Source: Arenicola marina
Lineage: Eukaryota > Annelida > Polychaeta > Arenicolidae
Assembly: GCA_964019135.1 (NCBI GenBank)
Contig: OZ025257.1
Coordinates: 27,501-91,500 of the forward strand
DNA length: 64,000 nt
Direction of reading: 5' to 3'
A program made the position numbers and the translations under genes. Below the pieces are notes generated by a model that was not told the origin of the DNA, did no database searches, and worked only from the letters and a program-made list of their open reading frames with translations. Each line of letters begins with the position of its first letter. The stretch's first letter is position 1. Positions 62,463-64,000 of the stretch are shown here, piece by piece.

Positions 62463-64000
62463 ATGTATCTTCGTATGGCCAATGTGTGCCCTGCCTGCTT
62501 CAAGCAGTACACATGAAAGGCTCATCTAGCGAAGTGTTTTCCGGACTCTGGTCTGGCCGGACTGCGGGACGAGCATAACGAGATTCGCGACTCAGTGAAA
62601 AATTTAGCAATTTGGCAAGTGGTGTCGGTTGAATATACCACGTCCAATCGAGTTCAACATGGCGGAACAAATCGGCCACGTTCTTTACAACAAGTAGCAG
62701 CCCGTGGAAGAGGTTGTGGAGGAGCCAGCACCGCGAGTACTTCGCCCCCGTCAGGAGCAGCCTGATAAAGCCTCCTCGTCTACAGGGAGGTCAGGAGAGA
62801 GTTCCGACTCTTCGGATGAGCCACGCCCCGGTTTGGGAACATAGACGCGACAATTCGCGTACATCACCAATCCTGTTCGCCGAGCCATGACAGAAGCTGG
62901 TTTATATAAGGCAATACCGACGACTGACGCCATGCTGGTTGACTTCCGGTCGCACATGATCGGCACGCTGCAGAATGAGAACCACCCCCAAATAAAGCAG
63001 ATGATCGATCTGGTTGCCCGATATTTTTATCATCTGCAAGACTTGGCGTATCCGGAAGTCCGTCCAGTTAAGATGGATGTGAAGGGGATGAATTACCGGC
63101 GCCACACGGGTGACTACTTCCATCGTATATATAAGTGCGGCGCCCAAGGATCTGGCGTGAAGAATTACGTCCGTGCCGTCATGGCCTTCACGGAGTTCAT
63201 GCAAATAGGTGCAGACATCTCCGATGCACTTTCCCGTAAGGTCGGTCTCTTCGTGAAGACCCTGGCGGCCCACCAGAAAGGCGCACAGGCCAGGATTGTG
63301 CGGAAAGAAGCAGATGTAAATCTTGAGCACATCGTTAACCCCGATGTCCGTCCTTGTGAAATGGACACGGTGATGCAGGTCTACAAGAGAGACGACATTC
63401 TGGCGGACGTGGATGCTGTCATGGCCAAGGCCAAGGAACTCAATGCGCGCCGTCGGCCCCGGCATCCCCTCAAGCGGGTAGAGAGTGAGGAGCACCGTCT
63501 AGTGACCCATAATGTGTGCGGTGCGGTCATTCAAATTTCCCATTGTCAGCGGCCCGCTGTGGCTTCCAAACTGATGTTGGAAGAGTTTCTCAAGGCCCGG
63601 TATGACGCGGAACATGACCAGTACGTCATCAGGGTTAAACGCAACAAAACGCATGTGACGCATCCGGCACGACTCAGCCTGGCGGCAGGCGAGTACAAAA
63701 TCAATCCTGAACTTTGCCAAAGAGCTCAACCGGATTCGGAGTGGCTACGGCATTGTCAAGACCAAGGGAAAGGGCAAGAAGGAGCCGAAGTGCTGCACCG
63801 CGAACGATGCCCGGAAATCATTCGAGGTGCGAAGCCGACTGTTCGAGAATGATCCGGCTCAAATGCAGGCCTGTTCGCACTACATTGCTCACAGCGAGGA
63901 CGTGGCAAAGACTTACTACGCCCGCGACCAGGAAAGACGAATCGTGCAAGGACGTGCTGGACAGGAGAATTGTCAATGTCTCCTTCCAGGCCAGGCGTCA
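62463..64000 (+). pseudogene. Tyrosine recombinase (Crypton-type or domesticated), damaged and cut by the window edge
   Basis: Tyrosine recombinases cut and rejoin DNA through a 3'-phosphotyrosine. At 62463 a short frame reads MYLRMANVCPACFKQYT, then TGA (62514-62516), then KAHLAKC, giving a broken C2HC zinc finger. A second frame from ATG 62659 has an acidic Ser-rich stretch with two TAG codons before ATG 62887, where a 321-residue ORF starts. That ORF holds a helical core-binding region and the first catalytic Arg in SHCQRPAVASKLMLEEFLKAR (R222). A one-base shift near 63700-63713 moves the catalytic part into another frame, FAKELNRIRSGYG, then RSRLFEN, and SHYIAHSEDVAKTYY (about 63871-63918), which contains the His and nucleophile-Tyr positions. 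The order zinc finger, core-binding, catalytic domain fits Crypton-like proteins of animals. Multiple breaks argue for a pseudogene. Confidence 0.7.

Overview
This window looks like repeat-rich nuclear DNA from an animal, most likely a marine invertebrate. I cannot name the species. The reasons are: metazoan-type retroelements (an I/Jockey-group LINE carrying RNase H, an R2-group reverse transcriptase, a Ty3/gypsy element with an envelope-like gene), a PIF/Harbinger DNA transposon, a Crypton-type tyrosine recombinase, many microsatellites and minisatellites, and very frequent G or C homopolymers. I recognise no host protein-coding gene, rRNA or intact tRNA. Every long open frame is either transposon-derived or a by-product of a minisatellite.

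Layout. 1-5 kb: non-coding DNA with simple repeats and a strand-asymmetric, G-poor block. 5.1-6.3 kb: a decayed gag fragment of the same gypsy family that appears intact in structure further right. 6.3-7.3 kb: G/C-rich dispersed repeats. 7701-13662 (+): one full-length LINE with a 12-bp target-site duplication, ORF1 (one in-frame stop) and an open ORF2. 13.7-29 kb: no recognised gene; it holds fold-back elements (14.9, 20.2 and 23.5 kb), a GGGGCC array, G/C-rich repeat arms and small minisatellites. 29-31 kb: truncated LINE 3' ends and a TATA-driven ORF with 14-residue repeats. 31.5-38 kb: several broken copies of an R2-like retroelement (mostly minus strand), one carrying a 17-bp minisatellite grown inside its coding region. 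38-41.3 kb: LINE fragments mixed with fragments of an SGNH-hydrolase ORF.

41341-54335 (-): a complete 13-kb Ty3/gypsy element with nearly identical LTRs, primer-binding site, polypurine tract, gag, protease-RT-RNase H-integrase and an envelope-like gene. It sits inside the 3' UTR of a LINE copy (39198-41340 plus 54336-54532) with a 4-bp duplication (ATAT). Its gag, pol and env frames are broken at several points, so this copy is probably not autonomous. 54.6-56.9 kb: an R2-like 3' end, two more LINE 3' ends and an SGNH fragment. 57730-59642: a PIF/Harbinger transposon with 39-40 bp terminal inverted repeats, ACGGT-type subterminal arrays and a frameshifted transposase. 59755-61785: a 43-bp minisatellite. 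62463-64000 (+): a damaged tyrosine-recombinase gene running off the right edge.

The genes do not form a pathway. The window is a stack of mobile elements inserted into one another, and the nesting gives their relative order: LINE copy first, gypsy later. The most unusual items are the eight-knuckle gag of the gypsy element, the R2-like family with a conserved TATA promoter and no visible endonuclease domain, the Harbinger element with same-orientation subterminal arrays, and the tyrosine recombinase.
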